A stretch of 64,000 nucleotides of DNA from Pseudomonas sp. B21-056 (GCF_026016325.1 NZ_CP087203.1:6384717-6448716); one strand, 5' to 3'; shown: positions 1 through 9,444, numbered from the stretch's first letter. The notes: a model not told the origin generated them from the letters alone. Numbers and translations are program-made.

Positions 1-1623
1 GTCATCGACTTCTCCGAATTGCTGTTGCGGGCCCTGGACCTCTGGCGTGATCATCCGGGCCTGCTGGAGCACTATCAGAAGCGCTTCCGGCATGTGCTGG
101 TGGACGAGTTCCAGGACACCAACGCCGTGCAATACGCCTGGCTGCGCCTGCTGGCCAAAGGCGGCGACAGCCTGATGGTGGTGGGTGACGACGATCAGTC
201 GATCTATGGCTGGCGCGGCGCCAAAATCGAGAACATCCACCAGTACTCGGCGGATTTTCCTGACGCTGAAGTGATCCGCCTGGAGCAGAACTACCGCTCC
301 ACCGCCGGCATCCTCAAGGCCGCCAACGCCTTGATCGCCAACAACACCGGGCGCCTGGGCAAGGAGTTGTGGACCGACGGCGGCGAAGGCGAAGCCATCA
401 ACCTCTATGCCGCTTTCAACGAACACGATGAGGCCCGCTATGTGGTGGAAACCATCGAGAGCGCGCTGAAAACCGGCCTGGCCCGCAGCGACATTGCCAT
501 CCTGTATCGCTCCAACGCCCAGTCGCGGGTATTGGAAGAAGCGTTGTTGCGCGAGCGGATCCCTTACCGCATCTACGGCGGCCAGCGCTTCTTCGAGCGC
601 GCCGAAATCAAGAACGCCATGGCCTACCTGCGCCTGCTCGAAGGTCGCGGCAACGACGCCGCCCTGGAGCGGGTGATCAACGTACCGACCCGGGGTATCG
701 GCGAGAAAACCGTCGAAGCGATCCGCGATCATGCCCGTCACAGCCATGTGTCCATGTGGGAAGCCATGCGCCTGCTGGTAACCAACAAGGGTGTGACCGG
801 GCGTGCCGCCGGCGCGCTGAAGGCCTTTATGGACCTCATCGAAGACCTGGCCGCCAAGTGCGCGGAGATGCCGCTGCACTTGATGACCCAGACCGTCATC
901 GAACAGTCCGGGCTGATTGCCTATCACGAAGCGGAAAAAGGCGAGAAAGGCCAGGCCCGGGTAGAAAACCTCGAGGAACTGGTCAGCGCCGCCCGCAACT
1001 TCGAGAACACCGAAGAAGACGCCGACCTGTCGCCCCTGGCGGCCTTCCTCGGCCATGCCTCCCTGGAGGCCGGCGACACCCAGGCCGAGGAACATGAAGA
1101 CAGCATCCAGTTGATGACCTTGCACAGCGCCAAGGGACTGGAATTCCCTTACGTGTTCCTGGTGGGCATGGAAGAAGGTCTGTTCCCCCACAAGATGAGC
1201 CTGGAAGAGCCGGGACGCCTGGAGGAGGAGCGCCGCCTGGCCTATGTCGGCATTACCCGCGCGATGCAGAACCTGGTGCTGACCTACGCCGAGACCCGAC
1301 GCCTGTATGGCAGCGAGACCTACAACAAGGTGTCACGTTTCGTACGTGAAGTGCCGAAGGGTCTGATTCAGGAAGTGCGCCTGTCCAACAGTGTCAGCCG
1401 TCCGTTCGGAGGCAGCCAACCGCTCGGCACCAGCAGCCTGTTCGGTGGCAGCGACATCCCGGACACCGGCTTCAGCCTCGGCCAGACCGTGCGCCACTCG
1501 GTGTTCGGCGATGGCGTGATCCTCAATTTCGAAGGCGCCGGCGCCCAGGCCCGGGTGCAGGTGAATTTCAGCGAAGGCAGCAAATGGCTGATGCTGGGGT
1601 ATGCCAAGCTCGAGGCGATCTAG
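1..1623 (+). CDS. uvrD: DNA helicase II UvrD, 3' part (5' end outside window)
   Basis: Superfamily 1 ATP-dependent 3'-5' helicase of nucleotide excision and mismatch repair. The open frame runs from base 1 with no credible start, so the N-terminus with Walker A lies outside the window. Visible motifs in order: DEFQDT (motif II, about 103-120), GDDDQSIYGWRGA (motif III, about 184-222), LHSAKGLEFPYVFLVGMEEG (motif V) and EERRLAYVGITRA (motif VI, about 1231-1260). The C-terminal tail after residue 440 is Gly/Ser-rich and ends with a small UvrD/PcrA-type C-terminal domain (VFGDGVILNFEGAG...VQVNF). UvrD rather than Rep is favoured by this tail. A REP pair follows the stop directly. Confidence 0.95.
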   Translation, partial: VIDFSELLLRALDLWRDHPGLLEHYQKRFRHVLVDEFQDTNAVQYAWLRLLAKGGDSLMVVGDDDQSIYGWRGAKIENIHQYSADFPDAEVIRLEQNYRSTAGILKAANALIANNTGRLGKELWTDGGEGEAINLYAAFNEHDEARYVVETIESALKTGLARSDIAILYRSNAQSRVLEEALLRERIPYRIYGGQRFFERAEIKNAMAYLRLLEGRGNDAALERVINVPTRGIGEKTVEAIRDHARHSHVSMWEAMRLLVTNKGVTGRAAGALKAFMDLIEDLAAKCAEMPLHLMTQTVIEQSGLIAYHEAEKGEKGQARVENLEELVSAARNFENTEEDADLSPLAAFLGHASLEAGDTQAEEHEDSIQLMTLHSAKGLEFPYVFLVGMEEGLFPHKMSLEEPGRLEEERRLAYVGITRAMQNLVLTYAETRRLYGSETYNKVSRFVREVPKGLIQEVRLSNSVSRPFGGSQPLGTSSLFGGSDIPDTGFSLGQTVRHSVFGDGVILNFEGAGAQARVQVNFSEGSKWLMLGYAKLEAI

Positions 1624-1644
1624 AAGGTTTCTCGACACTTTATA

Positions 1645-1730
1645 TGGGAGCGAGCCTGCTCGCGATAGCGGTACATCAGACAATACTGATGCTGACTGAC
1701 ACTCCGCTATCGCGAGCAGGCTCGCTCCCA
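1645..1730. repeat. REP doublet (REPIN) behind uvrD
   Basis: Two inverted copies of the Pseudomonas REP unit (left arm begins TGGGAGCGAGCCTGCTCGCG, right arm is its reverse complement) enclose about 30 unrelated bases. The doublet lies in the 307-base gap between uvrD and the Tim44-domain gene. The rest of that gap (1731-1930) shows no further gene; it must hold the promoter of the downstream gene, but no clear -35/-10 pair was identified. Confidence 0.93.
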
Positions 1731-1930
1731 CAGAGATATCTTCGACATCAAAGCGCTTTCCGATAGAACTTGTTCACCTTTCCTACAGCCCAAAGCGAAC
1801 AGGCCCTCTTGCGCCTCTGAAGCTGAACCTAAGCTGTCACGCAAAAGCCCGAAACACTCTGCCGCTAGCCAGCAACAGTTCACCTGTGCAACATGGCGCG
1901 CGTGCTACTCACAAATGGGAATGCCTTTAT

Positions 1931-2806
1931 ATGAAACGTTTTCTGAGCATCGCCATGGCGTTGTGCATCGGCCTGACGATGGCCATCGACGCCAATGCCG
2001 CCAAGCGCTTTGGCGGTGGTAAAAGTGCCGGCGCGGCCCCGACTCACCAGACCAGCCAGATGGCGCCGTCCTCTGCCGCCGGCCCGACCGCCGCCACCGC
2101 AGGCGCAGCCGGTGCCGCTGGTGCAGCCACCAAGGCCGGCGGTGCTTCGCGCTGGCTCGGCCCCCTGGCCGGCATCGCCGCCGGTGGCCTGCTGGCCTCC
2201 ATGTTCATGGGCGACGGCTTCCAGGGCATGCAGATCTTCGACATCCTGATCCTGGGGGTCATTGCCTTCCTGGTTTTCCGCTTCATTGCCGCCCGTCGTC
2301 GCAAGCAGCAGGAGCAGTACGCTCCGGCCGGTCATGCGCCGATGCAGCGTGAAACCTTCAACCAGCAACCTGCCGGCGGCTCGATTTTCGGCGGTTCGGC
2401 AGCTCCGGTGGCCGCCCGTCCGGTGATCAATGCGCCTGCCTGGTTCAACGAAAAGAACTTCGTCGAGGCCGCGCGCACCCACTTCAACTCCCTGCAGCAA
2501 CATTGGGACGCGAACGAGATGGACAAGATCGCCGAGTTCGTGACCCCGCAACTGCTGGAGTTCCTCAAGCGCGAACGTGCCGACCTGGGTGATGGCTACC
2601 AGTCCACCTACATCGACAACCTTCAGGTGCAGTTGGACGGTGTCGATGACCGTGCCGACAAGACCATCGCCACCCTGACGTTCAGCGGTGTCTCGAAGGA
2701 CTCTCGCTTCGACCAGGGCGAAGCGTTCAGCGAAAGCTGGAACATGGAGCGCGCCCAAGGCGAAAACCAGCCTTGGCTGGTGGCAGGTATTCGCCAGAAC
2801 GGTTGA
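1931..2806 (+). CDS. Tim44-like domain membrane protein
   Basis: A 291-residue protein. The first 23 residues form a signal peptide (MKRFLSIAMALCIG...DANA). A low-complexity Ala/Gly/Thr-rich stretch follows, then two close hydrophobic segments (about residues 72-85 and 97-113), and then a soluble C-terminal Tim44/MRPL45-like domain from about residue 165 (WFNEKNFVEAARTHFNSLQQ...) with the family's F-S-G-x-S and W-N-x-E-R pattern. An upstream in-frame ATG at 1886 was rejected because it would place a hydrophilic stretch before the signal peptide. The bacterial role is uncertain. A strong terminator follows the gene. Confidence 0.85.
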   Translation: MKRFLSIAMALCIGLTMAIDANAAKRFGGGKSAGAAPTHQTSQMAPSSAAGPTAATAGAAGAAGAATKAGGASRWLGPLAGIAAGGLLASMFMGDGFQGMQIFDILILGVIAFLVFRFIAARRRKQQEQYAPAGHAPMQRETFNQQPAGGSIFGGSAAPVAARPVINAPAWFNEKNFVEAARTHFNSLQQHWDANEMDKIAEFVTPQLLEFLKRERADLGDGYQSTYIDNLQVQLDGVDDRADKTIATLTFSGVSKDSRFDQGEAFSESWNMERAQGENQPWLVAGIRQNG

Positions 2807-2838
2807 ACCTTTGCGCGTTTCACCTGTTGAAATAAGAG

Positions 2839-2866
2839 AACCCCGGCTCAAGCCGGGGTTTTCTAT
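2839..2866 (+). terminator. Rho-independent terminator
   Basis: Perfect 10-base stem AACCCCGGCT / AGCCGGGGTT with a two-base loop, followed by TTCTATTT, placed 32 bases after the stop of the Tim44-domain gene. Confidence 0.9.
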
Positions 2867-2946
2867 TTCGCGGTTGCATCTATGGCGCGCTACTGTATAA
2901 ACCGCCCCATGTAAAACCGCGCCATCGAGAAAGAGGACACCCGGAC

Positions 2947-3354
2947 GTGGAAGAAATCATCGAACAATTGCGTGAAGCCAACGAACCGGTACCGGTTCCA
3001 CTGGAGTTGCCCGACGAAGACCTGCTGGTAGAGATCGAAGAGCAGTTGTTCATCGACATCCCGTTCGTCTTCAGGGAGTTTTTGCTGACCGTCAGCGATG
3101 TCATCTATGGCAGCCTGGAACCGGTCACCGTGACAGACCCCAATTCCCATACCTACCTGCCGGAAGTGGCCGCCACTGCCTGGGATGCCGGTGTCGACCG
3201 CAGCCTGATCCCGATCTGCCAGGACGGCGACGATTACTACTGCGTCGAAGAAGACGGCACCGTGGTGCTCTGGCAAGCCGAAGAAGAACTGGTTGCCGAA
3301 GAAACCTGGGAGTCCGTCTGGCACTGGGCGCGGGACGTCTGGCTGGAAAGCTGA
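2947..3354 (+). CDS. SMI1/KNR4 family protein
   Basis: A 135-residue acidic soluble protein matching the SMI1/KNR4 fold: an N-terminal helix with many Glu residues, the conserved core LPxD..IEEQLFIDIPFVFREFLL, the G-S-L-E-P-V-T-V strand, and the late IPICQDGDDYYCVEEDGTVVLW motif typical of the family. It starts at GTG 2947 with a GAGG ribosome binding site 12-15 bases upstream; no better ATG is in frame. Members of this superfamily are often immunity proteins to contact-dependent toxins, but no toxin gene is adjacent, and many Pseudomonas carry this as a solitary conserved gene. Function unassigned. Confidence 0.85.
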   Translation: MEEIIEQLREANEPVPVPLELPDEDLLVEIEEQLFIDIPFVFREFLLTVSDVIYGSLEPVTVTDPNSHTYLPEVAATAWDAGVDRSLIPICQDGDDYYCVEEDGTVVLWQAEEELVAEETWESVWHWARDVWLES

Positions 3355-3367
3355 TCAGTACAAGTGA

Positions 3368-5131
3368 TCAATGCCCGGACGACTCCTTGTGGTTGTCCAG
3401 GGTTTCCATCAAGGCCACCTGCATCCTTGTGTGCAGGCGGACAAACCAGCGCCAGAGCAATGCCGCCACGGCAGTCGCCACCACGGCAATCAACACCAGC
3501 AACTTGTTGGTCGGCAAGATGCTGGCCGACAAGGCTGCCAATAGCAGGAAAATCACCAGCAGCGAGAGGATGGGGATCACTTCTGCGATTACCCGACGCA
3601 CCCGCTGGGTGTGACGGCCGGCCATCTCGGCCTTCACGCCCATCTCCGCCAGCAGCATCGACAACGCCTTGAGCTTGCGATAGGCAGCGATCAGGAAGGG
3701 CAGCGACAACAGCAGCGCCCCGCCCCAGATCAACGCTTTCTGCCAGCTCGGGTCGCTGATCCAGTCTTGCATGTAGGCCGACATCCGCTCGGCGAAATAC
3801 CCGCCCGAGACAAAAATCGCGATCACCAGCGCCAGGTTGATGCCCACCTGCAGCAAGATTCGCCTGATCATCGATGCAACCATTGCCCCTTCGCCCTGAG
3901 GCTGGATGCTGCGCAACCACTCACCGTACATGCCCAACACCCGCGTCAGCCGTTGCGGCATCACCGTCGCCAACTTGAGGGACAGCGGGTCGGCGGCGCG
4001 GATCAGATACGGCGTCAGCAGTGTGGTCAATACCGAGACGGCAACCGCTACCGGGTAGAGGAAGTCGCTGGTGACCTGCAGGGTCATTCCCAATGAAGCG
4101 ATGATGAAGGAGAACTCGCCAATCTGCGAAAGACCCATCCCTACCCGCAGTGAGGTGCGTCCATCATTGCCGGCGATAAAGGCGCCGAGACCGCAGGACA
4201 ACATCTTGCCCAGCACCACGGCCGCCGTGATCACCGCTATCGGCCAGGCGTATTGCAGCAATATGACCGGGTCGAGCATCAGGCCTATGGCCACGAAAAA
4301 AATCGCACTGAACAAGTCACGTACCGGCTCTACCAGTCGCTCGATCTTCAGCAACTGCCGGGACTCGGCCATGATCGCCCCGATCAGGAACGCCCCGAGC
4401 ACCATACTGTATTCCAGCTTCACCACCAGCAGGCAGAAGCCGAAACACAGGCCCAGCACGGTGATCAGCAACATCTCGTTGCTGTCGAACTTCGCCACGT
4501 AGGCCAGCAGCCGCGGCACCAGCAGGATGCCGACGACCAGCGCGACGATCATGAACAAGGACAGCTTGCCGACTGTGGAGAATACCTCGCCGGAGCTCAC
4601 CGTTCCGCTGACGGCGATGCTCGATAGCAAAGCGATGATACCGATGCCCAGGATGTCTTCGACGATCAGCACGCCGAAAATCAGTTGCGCGAAGCGCTCG
4701 TTCTTCATCTTCAGGTCGTTGAGCGCCTTGACGATGATGGTGGTCGAGGAAATCGCCAGGATGGCGCCCAGGAACAGCGAGTCCATGGTGTTCCAGTCGA
4801 ACCAGCGACCGATCTCGTAGCCGATCCAGATCATCAGCACAATTTCGAGGAACGCCGCGATAAACGCCGTGGCGCCGACCTTGAACAACTTGCGCAGGCT
4901 GAACTCCAGGCCCAGGCAGAACATGAGGAAGATCACCCCAAGCTCGGCCAGGGTCTTGATGGTGTCTTCGTCATGGATGAAGCCGAACGGCGGTGTATGC
5001 GGGCCGATGAGGAAGCCGGCAACGATGTAGCCCAGCACCACCGGTTGCTTGAAACGATGGAAGAGCACGGTCACCAACCCCGCCGCCATCATGATGATTG
5101 CCAGGTCCTGGATGAAATTGATGGCATGCAT
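3368..5131 (-). CDS. CPA2-family monovalent cation:proton antiporter
   Basis: A 587-residue inner-membrane antiporter. Residues 1 to about 375 are a Na+/H+ exchanger domain of the Kef/RosB type with about 12 membrane segments (GYIVAGFLIGPHTPPFGF near the start; SSTTIIVKAL; MVLGAFLIGAIMAES; GLSQIGEFSFIIASLG). The C-terminal third adds about four more membrane helices and has no visible RCK/TrkA-N nucleotide-binding domain, so it is not a canonical KefB/KefC. The start at 5131 (MHAINFIQ) has a GGGAG site; frame extension upstream lacks one. It exchanges K+ or Na+ for protons; the exact ion is not readable. It converges on the SMI1 gene. Confidence 0.88.
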   Translation of the reverse strand: MHAINFIQDLAIIMMAAGLVTVLFHRFKQPVVLGYIVAGFLIGPHTPPFGFIHDEDTIKTLAELGVIFLMFCLGLEFSLRKLFKVGATAFIAAFLEIVLMIWIGYEIGRWFDWNTMDSLFLGAILAISSTTIIVKALNDLKMKNERFAQLIFGVLIVEDILGIGIIALLSSIAVSGTVSSGEVFSTVGKLSLFMIVALVVGILLVPRLLAYVAKFDSNEMLLITVLGLCFGFCLLVVKLEYSMVLGAFLIGAIMAESRQLLKIERLVEPVRDLFSAIFFVAIGLMLDPVILLQYAWPIAVITAAVVLGKMLSCGLGAFIAGNDGRTSLRVGMGLSQIGEFSFIIASLGMTLQVTSDFLYPVAVAVSVLTTLLTPYLIRAADPLSLKLATVMPQRLTRVLGMYGEWLRSIQPQGEGAMVASMIRRILLQVGINLALVIAIFVSGGYFAERMSAYMQDWISDPSWQKALIWGGALLLSLPFLIAAYRKLKALSMLLAEMGVKAEMAGRHTQRVRRVIAEVIPILSLLVIFLLLAALSASILPTNKLLVLIAVVATAVAALLWRWFVRLHTRMQVALMETLDNHKESSGH

Positions 5132-5407
5132 CTGTCGGGCTCCCTGATCAAAATGACTCATCGCTGAGTTGGATAAGTCCGCTTCCTTTGTAGGAAATGC
5201 CCTCGCGATGGGCTTTTGCAGGTTAACACCGCGACTTCCGACAAAAAGACGGTGCAATATATGGAAACAGATCCATCGACGCGTGACGGCGGGCACAGGC
5301 GCAGCGTCCCGATATCGGTGGTTTGAAAAACCTGATGGCCTATGGGCCAGCGACCAGCGCCCGCAGAGGTGCACTCCCTAATTGCTGCCTTGAACCGTGA
5401 GTACGTT

Positions 5408-5893
5408 ATGGAACCCGGAAACGCCCAGCTGTCGATGACGGTGTTGATGACCCCCGATATGGCCAACTTCTCTGGCAATGTCCATGGCGGCACCCTGCTC
5501 AAATACCTCGACGAAGTCGCCTATGCCTGTGCCAGCCGTTATGCGGGACGCTACGTGGTGACCTTGTCGGTGGATCAGGTGATCTTTCGCGAGCCCATTC
5601 ACGTCGGCGAATTGGTGACCTTCCTGGCGTCGGTGAACTACACCGGCAACACCTCGATGGAGGTGGGGATCAAGGTCGTGACCGAGAACATTCGCGAACG
5701 CTCGGTACGCCACACCAACAGTTGCTTCTTCACCATGGTCGCGGTGGATGACCAGCGTAAACCCGCTGCCGTCCCGCCCTTGCAACCGCAGAACAGCGAA
5801 GAAAAACGCCGCTACGAGCAAGCGCAGCAGCGTCGGCAGATCCGTCAGGAACTGGAGAAGCGTTACCAGGAGATCAAGGCGGACGGGCCTTAA
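5408..5893 (+). CDS. Acyl-CoA thioesterase (hotdog fold)
   Basis: A 161-residue YciA/BFIT-type thioesterase. It has the hotdog helix signature NFSGNVHGGTLLKYLDEVAYACASRYAG, with the catalytic Asp in L-D-E-V, followed by VTLSVDQVIFREPIHVGELVTF. The C-terminal 30 residues are charged and helical. It hydrolyses acyl-CoA thioesters in the cytoplasm. The chosen ATG at 5408 gives the family's usual N-terminus (MEPGNAQLSMTVLMTPDMAN); an earlier in-frame ATG at 5342 would add a non-conserved extension. The 276 bases upstream (5132-5407) contain no other gene. A REP pair follows. Confidence 0.88.
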   Translation: MEPGNAQLSMTVLMTPDMANFSGNVHGGTLLKYLDEVAYACASRYAGRYVVTLSVDQVIFREPIHVGELVTFLASVNYTGNTSMEVGIKVVTENIRERSVRHTNSCFFTMVAVDDQRKPAAVPPLQPQNSEEKRRYEQAQQRRQIRQELEKRYQEIKADGP

Positions 5894-5906
5894 CAGGCAG
5901 ACAACA

Positions 5907-5996
5907 TGTGGGAGCGAGCTTGCTCGCGATAGCGTCGGATCAGTTGGCATAGATGTCGGCTGATACACCGCCATCGCGAGCAAGCTCGCTCCCACA
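5907..5996. repeat. REP doublet (REPIN), CTT variant
   Basis: Inverted pair with left arm GGGAGCGAGCTTGCTCGCGA and a matching right arm, extended by TGTG/CACA outside. It differs from the doublets at 1645, 29598 and 45749 by one base in the arm (GAGCTTGCTC instead of GAGCCTGCTC), and the change is mirrored in both arms. It fills the gap between the convergent thioesterase and pdxY genes. Confidence 0.93.
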
Positions 5997-6011
5997 GGGT
6001 TTTGGCATGGA

Positions 6012-6884
6012 TCAAAGACTGATCGGCACCGCCTCGAACCGTACCCGTGGATGAGCGATCCGGTCCTGGGCCCGGACCAGCTCCAACTCATAGCTGGCGC
6101 ACGCCTGGGTTTCCAATAGCACCTCATGCACCGCAGCCGCGGTGAATTCGAAGGCCGCCACCAGATTGTCTCCCAACAGGACCCGCGCCAGGAACAGCCC
6201 CGACGTCAGGTCACCCACGCCCACGGGCTGGCGAGGGAAAGCCAGTAGAGGACGGCTCAGGTGCCAACTGCCATCGGCGGTCACCAGCAGCATTTCGAAG
6301 CGGTCTTCGGGCTTGCCGGGGTAGGCCAGGTGCTTGACCAGGACAGCCTTCGGTCCGCGCGCCATAAGCGCGCGAGCCATGGCGAGGCAGTCGAACAGCG
6401 ACTGCGCCTTGCGCCCCGAGAAACTGTCCAGCTCCAGTTGATTCGGGCACATGAGGTCAGCCACGGCCGCCGCTTCATCCAACAGGAACTCACTGACCTC
6501 GGGCGCCACGATACAGCCCTTCTCCGGGTGCCCCATGACCGGATCGCACAGATACAACGCCTTGGGATTAGAGGCCTTGATCCGAGCCACGCCCGTCAGA
6601 ATCGCCCGCCCCTGAGCGGCACTGCCCAGATAACCGGACAGCACCCCGTCGCAATTGCCCAGCTCACCAATCGCGGCGATGCCCTCGACCAATGCCGGTA
6701 TCTGCTGCGGCGCAAGCACTTCGCCAGCCCACTGACCGTACTGGGTGTGATTGGAGAATTGCACGGTATTGAGCGGCCAGACATTCACGCCGACACGCTG
6801 CATGGGAAATACCGCAGCGCTGTTGCCTGCATGGCCGAATACCACGTGGGACTGGATAGCAAGCAGATGAGGCGTCCGTTTCAT
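6012..6884 (-). CDS. pdxY: Pyridoxal kinase PdxY
   Basis: Ribokinase-family kinase that phosphorylates pyridoxal to PLP in vitamin B6 salvage. At 290 residues it has the usual PdxY length. Diagnostic parts: N-terminus [26 protein letters not shown], then [18 protein letters not shown], then [10 protein letters not shown], and the anion-hole and catalytic-base motif [16 protein letters not shown] near residue 220 (Asp in GDLTSG). No strong Shine-Dalgarno precedes the ATG. It stands alone, divergent from the DUF3301 gene. Confidence 0.95.
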   Translation of the reverse strand: MKRTPHLLAIQSHVVFGHAGNSAAVFPMQRVGVNVWPLNTVQFSNHTQYGQWAGEVLAPQQIPALVEGIAAIGELGNCDGVLSGYLGSAAQGRAILTGVARIKASNPKALYLCDPVMGHPEKGCIVAPEVSEFLLDEAAAVADLMCPNQLELDSFSGRKAQSLFDCLAMARALMARGPKAVLVKHLAYPGKPEDRFEMLLVTADGSWHLSRPLLAFPRQPVGVGDLTSGLFLARVLLGDNLVAAFEFTAAAVHEVLLETQACASYELELVRAQDRIAHPRVRFEAVPISL

Positions 6885-7004
6885 GGGGAGCGGTTTCCGT
6901 AAAACGATTGAAATTCAAGCCGCGCAGTATGCGACTAAACGCAGCCTGTACGACAGACCGGCGACACAGTTAAGCTGACAGCAACTTGTTGGAGCACCTC
7001 GTTC

Positions 7005-7427
7005 ATGCTGACTCTTGGAAACATCTTCGTGCTGATGCTGCTGGCCACCGGCGGCGCCTGGTTGTGGCACAACCATGGCTTGCGCGAACGGGCCTTGGCG
7101 AGGGTCGTGCAGCATTGCGCCAACCTCAAGATCGAGCTGCTGGACGGCAACGTAGCGCTGAAGAAGATCGGGTTCGTGAAGGATGGCAGTGGGCGGCGAC
7201 GGCTGGCCCGTGTCTACAATTTCGAGTTCACCGTCACTGGTGAATCCCGTCATGCGGGCACCATTACCCAGTTCGGCGCCCATAGCGCGCAGATCGAGCT
7301 TGCGCCGTATCCGATGCCTTTCGAAGAGACACCCGAAGCGCCGATTGAACCGATCCAGACCCGGCCTCGGGCCGAGGTCATCGAGTTGAGCCAGTGGCGC
7401 CAGGAACACAACAAGTGGAAGCCTTGA
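7005..7427 (+). CDS. DUF3301 domain protein
   Basis: A 140-residue protein with one N-terminal membrane segment (NIFVLMLLATGGAWLW, about residues 5-20) followed by a cytoplasmic domain of the DUF3301 type (ARVVQHCANLKIELLDGNVAL...RVYNFEFTVTGESRHAGTI). The family is confined mostly to gammaproteobacteria and has no known biochemical function. GGAG lies about 10 bases before the ATG. It ends 12 bases before the convergent CobW gene. Confidence 0.83.
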   Translation: MLTLGNIFVLMLLATGGAWLWHNHGLRERALARVVQHCANLKIELLDGNVALKKIGFVKDGSGRRRLARVYNFEFTVTGESRHAGTITQFGAHSAQIELAPYPMPFEETPEAPIEPIQTRPRAEVIELSQWRQEHNKWKP

Positions 7428-7439
7428 AACAGAGCTGAC

Positions 7440-8405
7440 TCAGGGACGCCGGCAGTTCGCCAGGCCGGCTTGCAACGCTTCAACGTCTTGCGGCTCGCCA
7501 AAAATCAGTTCGAGCCGCGAATCCTGGCGCCACTCGCTGGCCTGCCAGGACAACGGCGTACCGTCCAATGCATTGGCTGAAACCCAGCCGTCGACGCTAT
7601 GGATAACCAGTTTCGCCCGTCTCCAGTTGCCGCCTTGCAGCCATCGCTTCAGGGCCTCCGCCTCGAAACGCTGGCTCGGATGCCAACGCCAGCCGATGCT
7701 CCAACCGTCTTCCTGCTGTTGATACAGGCAAATCGGCAACGTCGGATCGGTCCAGAGCGCCGGCATCTGTCCCACATCCCTGGGCAGGTTCAAGTTATCC
7801 ACAACCCCACTCCCCTCCGTACCGAAGCCCGGCAGCCTGTCGAGGGGCAATGCCGCCTGTTGTGTCCAGTGCTGTGCAAGAGGCGGTAGTTGGGCACTGA
7901 TGCGGGCACGGTCGGTTTCGCTGAGGCCTTCGGATTTGTTCAGCACCAACAGCCCGGCATCGACCAGCGCCTGCTGCTGTGCCTCGGGCAAAGGCCTGCC
8001 CCGGGCCAGCGCCCCGGCGTCCAGGACCATCACGCAGGGCTGGACCGCCAGCACGCCGAGCCATGGAGCCTGTCCTAGCTGCCGCAGCAGTTGCGCGGGA
8101 TGGCCCAGGCCGGAGGGCTCGATAAACAGACGGTCCGGGCGCGCCTTGCGCAGCAACCGACCGAGACCAATCTGAAACGGCGCACCGTTGACGCAACACA
8201 AACAGCCCCCAGCCACCTCCCCCAGTGCGATACCATCGGCCGCCTGGGTCAGCAAGGCGGCATCCAGGCCGATCTGGCCGAACTCGTTGATCAGCACCGC
8301 CCAGTGCTCGTCAGCCGGCCGCTGGGCCAGCAGTTGCCTGATCAGGCTGGTCTTGCCGGCACCCAGGGAGCCGGCGATGACATGGGTGGGGATGTTCTGC
8401 AACAT
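7440..8405 (-). CDS. CobW/COG0523 family GTP-binding metallochaperone
   Basis: A 321-residue G3E GTPase. Walker A GSLGAGKTS at residues 12-20, the metal-binding CxCC-type motif GCLCC at 67-71, a base-recognition NKSE motif, and the C-terminal CobW_C domain. Relatives transfer Zn, Co or Ni to client enzymes. It is the second COG0523 gene in the locus: zigA and the DUF1826 gene lie upstream on the same strand, but an oppositely oriented small gene (8434-8787) separates it from them. Its own promoter would have to lie in or before that gene. No Zur-type palindrome was seen immediately upstream. Zinc is inferred from the neighbourhood. Confidence 0.9.
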   Translation of the reverse strand: MLQNIPTHVIAGSLGAGKTSLIRQLLAQRPADEHWAVLINEFGQIGLDAALLTQAADGIALGEVAGGCLCCVNGAPFQIGLGRLLRKARPDRLFIEPSGLGHPAQLLRQLGQAPWLGVLAVQPCVMVLDAGALARGRPLPEAQQQALVDAGLLVLNKSEGLSETDRARISAQLPPLAQHWTQQAALPLDRLPGFGTEGSGVVDNLNLPRDVGQMPALWTDPTLPICLYQQQEDGWSIGWRWHPSQRFEAEALKRWLQGGNWRRAKLVIHSVDGWVSANALDGTPLSWQASEWRQDSRLELIFGEPQDVEALQAGLANCRRP

Positions 8406-8433
8406 AGTCGGCGACTTTCGGTGGAGGTGAACG

Positions 8434-8787
8434 ATGCGGATGATCGGTTGGTGCTTGTTGGCGCTGATTTCGGACCAGGCACTGGCCCAGGCTTGCGTGG
8501 TCCACAGTCAGGCGGAACGGCTCGATGTGCAAGTCTGCCAGCAGAACCGCAACATCCCGTCCAAACTGTTCGCCGACGGCTTCTGCCAACCGAACCTTGC
8601 CGGACAGAAAGTCGAGGTGCAATACGTCGATCAGTGCCCTGGCGGGGCTTTTGGTATCTGCAGTAACGCCCAGGTCGCCAATATGCCTTACCGCCAGGAT
8701 ATTCACTATTACGGCGTAGCCACCGATGCCGCTTATCTCAGGCCGTTTTGTGAAGGGAAAAGCCAGGGCACCTGGCTCAAGCCTTAG
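8434..8787 (+). CDS. Small exported cysteine-rich protein, function unknown
   Basis: A 117-residue protein. Residues 1-19 form a signal peptide (MRMIGWCLLALISDQALAQ). The mature part has six cysteines (ACVV, QVCQ, GFCQP, DQCPG, GICSN, PFCEG), an even number that fits disulfide bonding in the periplasm. GGAGGTGA is 4-10 bases before the ATG, which supports a real start. The gene lies between two minus-strand zinc genes, 28 bases from the CobW start and 3 bases from the DUF1826 stop, so it is antisense to any read-through transcript of that operon. No family recognised. Confidence 0.7.
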   Translation: MRMIGWCLLALISDQALAQACVVHSQAERLDVQVCQQNRNIPSKLFADGFCQPNLAGQKVEVQYVDQCPGGAFGICSNAQVANMPYRQDIHYYGVATDAAYLRPFCEGKSQGTWLKP

Positions 8788-8790
8788 GTT

Positions 8791-9444
8791 TCAGGCCAGC
8801 CAGTCCAGCGTGAGGATCAACCGGCGTTCCCCCGGGGCCGGCTCCGGCGAGCGATGAATCAGGCCGAAACCTTCATTGCCCAGCCATTTCTCGCCCTTGA
8901 GCAACGCCACATCACCGCTGCCAAGCTGCTGGATCAACTGCGGATCGCGGGGCTCGGCGTCAGGTTGAGCCAGCCGTCGACGATCCATGACGCCCTCCTC
9001 CAACCATTCGCTGCCAGCGCCGGCATACGTGGTGATCAGCCGTACCGGCACATGGTCGACGTGAAAGCGCGGGCACATGGCCTTGTCCAACGTTCGCAGG
9101 CGCAGGCCGATCCGCTTGGCGCCCAGCAGGCAGGCGAATGCGCTGACCAGCCAGGCGACATCGGCAACGAAACCTTCGTAGCCGTGCAGGTCGCTGAAAC
9201 CGGCGGCAAGGCCCTTCAGTTCAGGTTGGGTGTCGTCCTCCGGCATATCGAGCACCAGCGACTCGGCCATCGCTTGATCCATCGAAAGCACCAATGCCGC
9301 AAAATCACTGATGTGCGCCGGAAGCTGACGCTGCCAGACCGCCAGGCTGGTGCCGTCCTCCAGAATCTGCGCCAGGGTCCGCGGCGTATCACCCTGGACC
9401 TGCCGAACCTGGGGTGCTTGTTTCAGACTGGGCGCCAGCATCAC
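8791..9444 (-). CDS. DUF1826 domain protein, zinc-limitation operon
   Basis: A 217-residue soluble protein of the DUF1826 family. Conserved portions are [32 protein letters not shown] in the middle and [15 protein letters not shown] near the end. The central C-P-R-F-H-V-D-H segment looks like a metal-ligand set of the cupin/2OG-oxygenase kind, but no reaction is established. It is translationally coupled to zigA: its GTG start (with an alternative ATG three bases on) overlaps the zigA stop, and GAGG stands seven bases before the GTG. The pair zigA-DUF1826 recurs in Pseudomonas zinc loci, so Zur control from the site at 10738 is likely. Confidence 0.85.
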   Translation of the reverse strand: MMLAPSLKQAPQVRQVQGDTPRTLAQILEDGTSLAVWQRQLPAHISDFAALVLSMDQAMAESLVLDMPEDDTQPELKGLAAGFSDLHGYEGFVADVAWLVSAFACLLGAKRIGLRLRTLDKAMCPRFHVDHVPVRLITTYAGAGSEWLEEGVMDRRRLAQPDAEPRDPQLIQQLGSGDVALLKGEKWLGNEGFGLIHRSPEPAPGERRLILTLDWLA

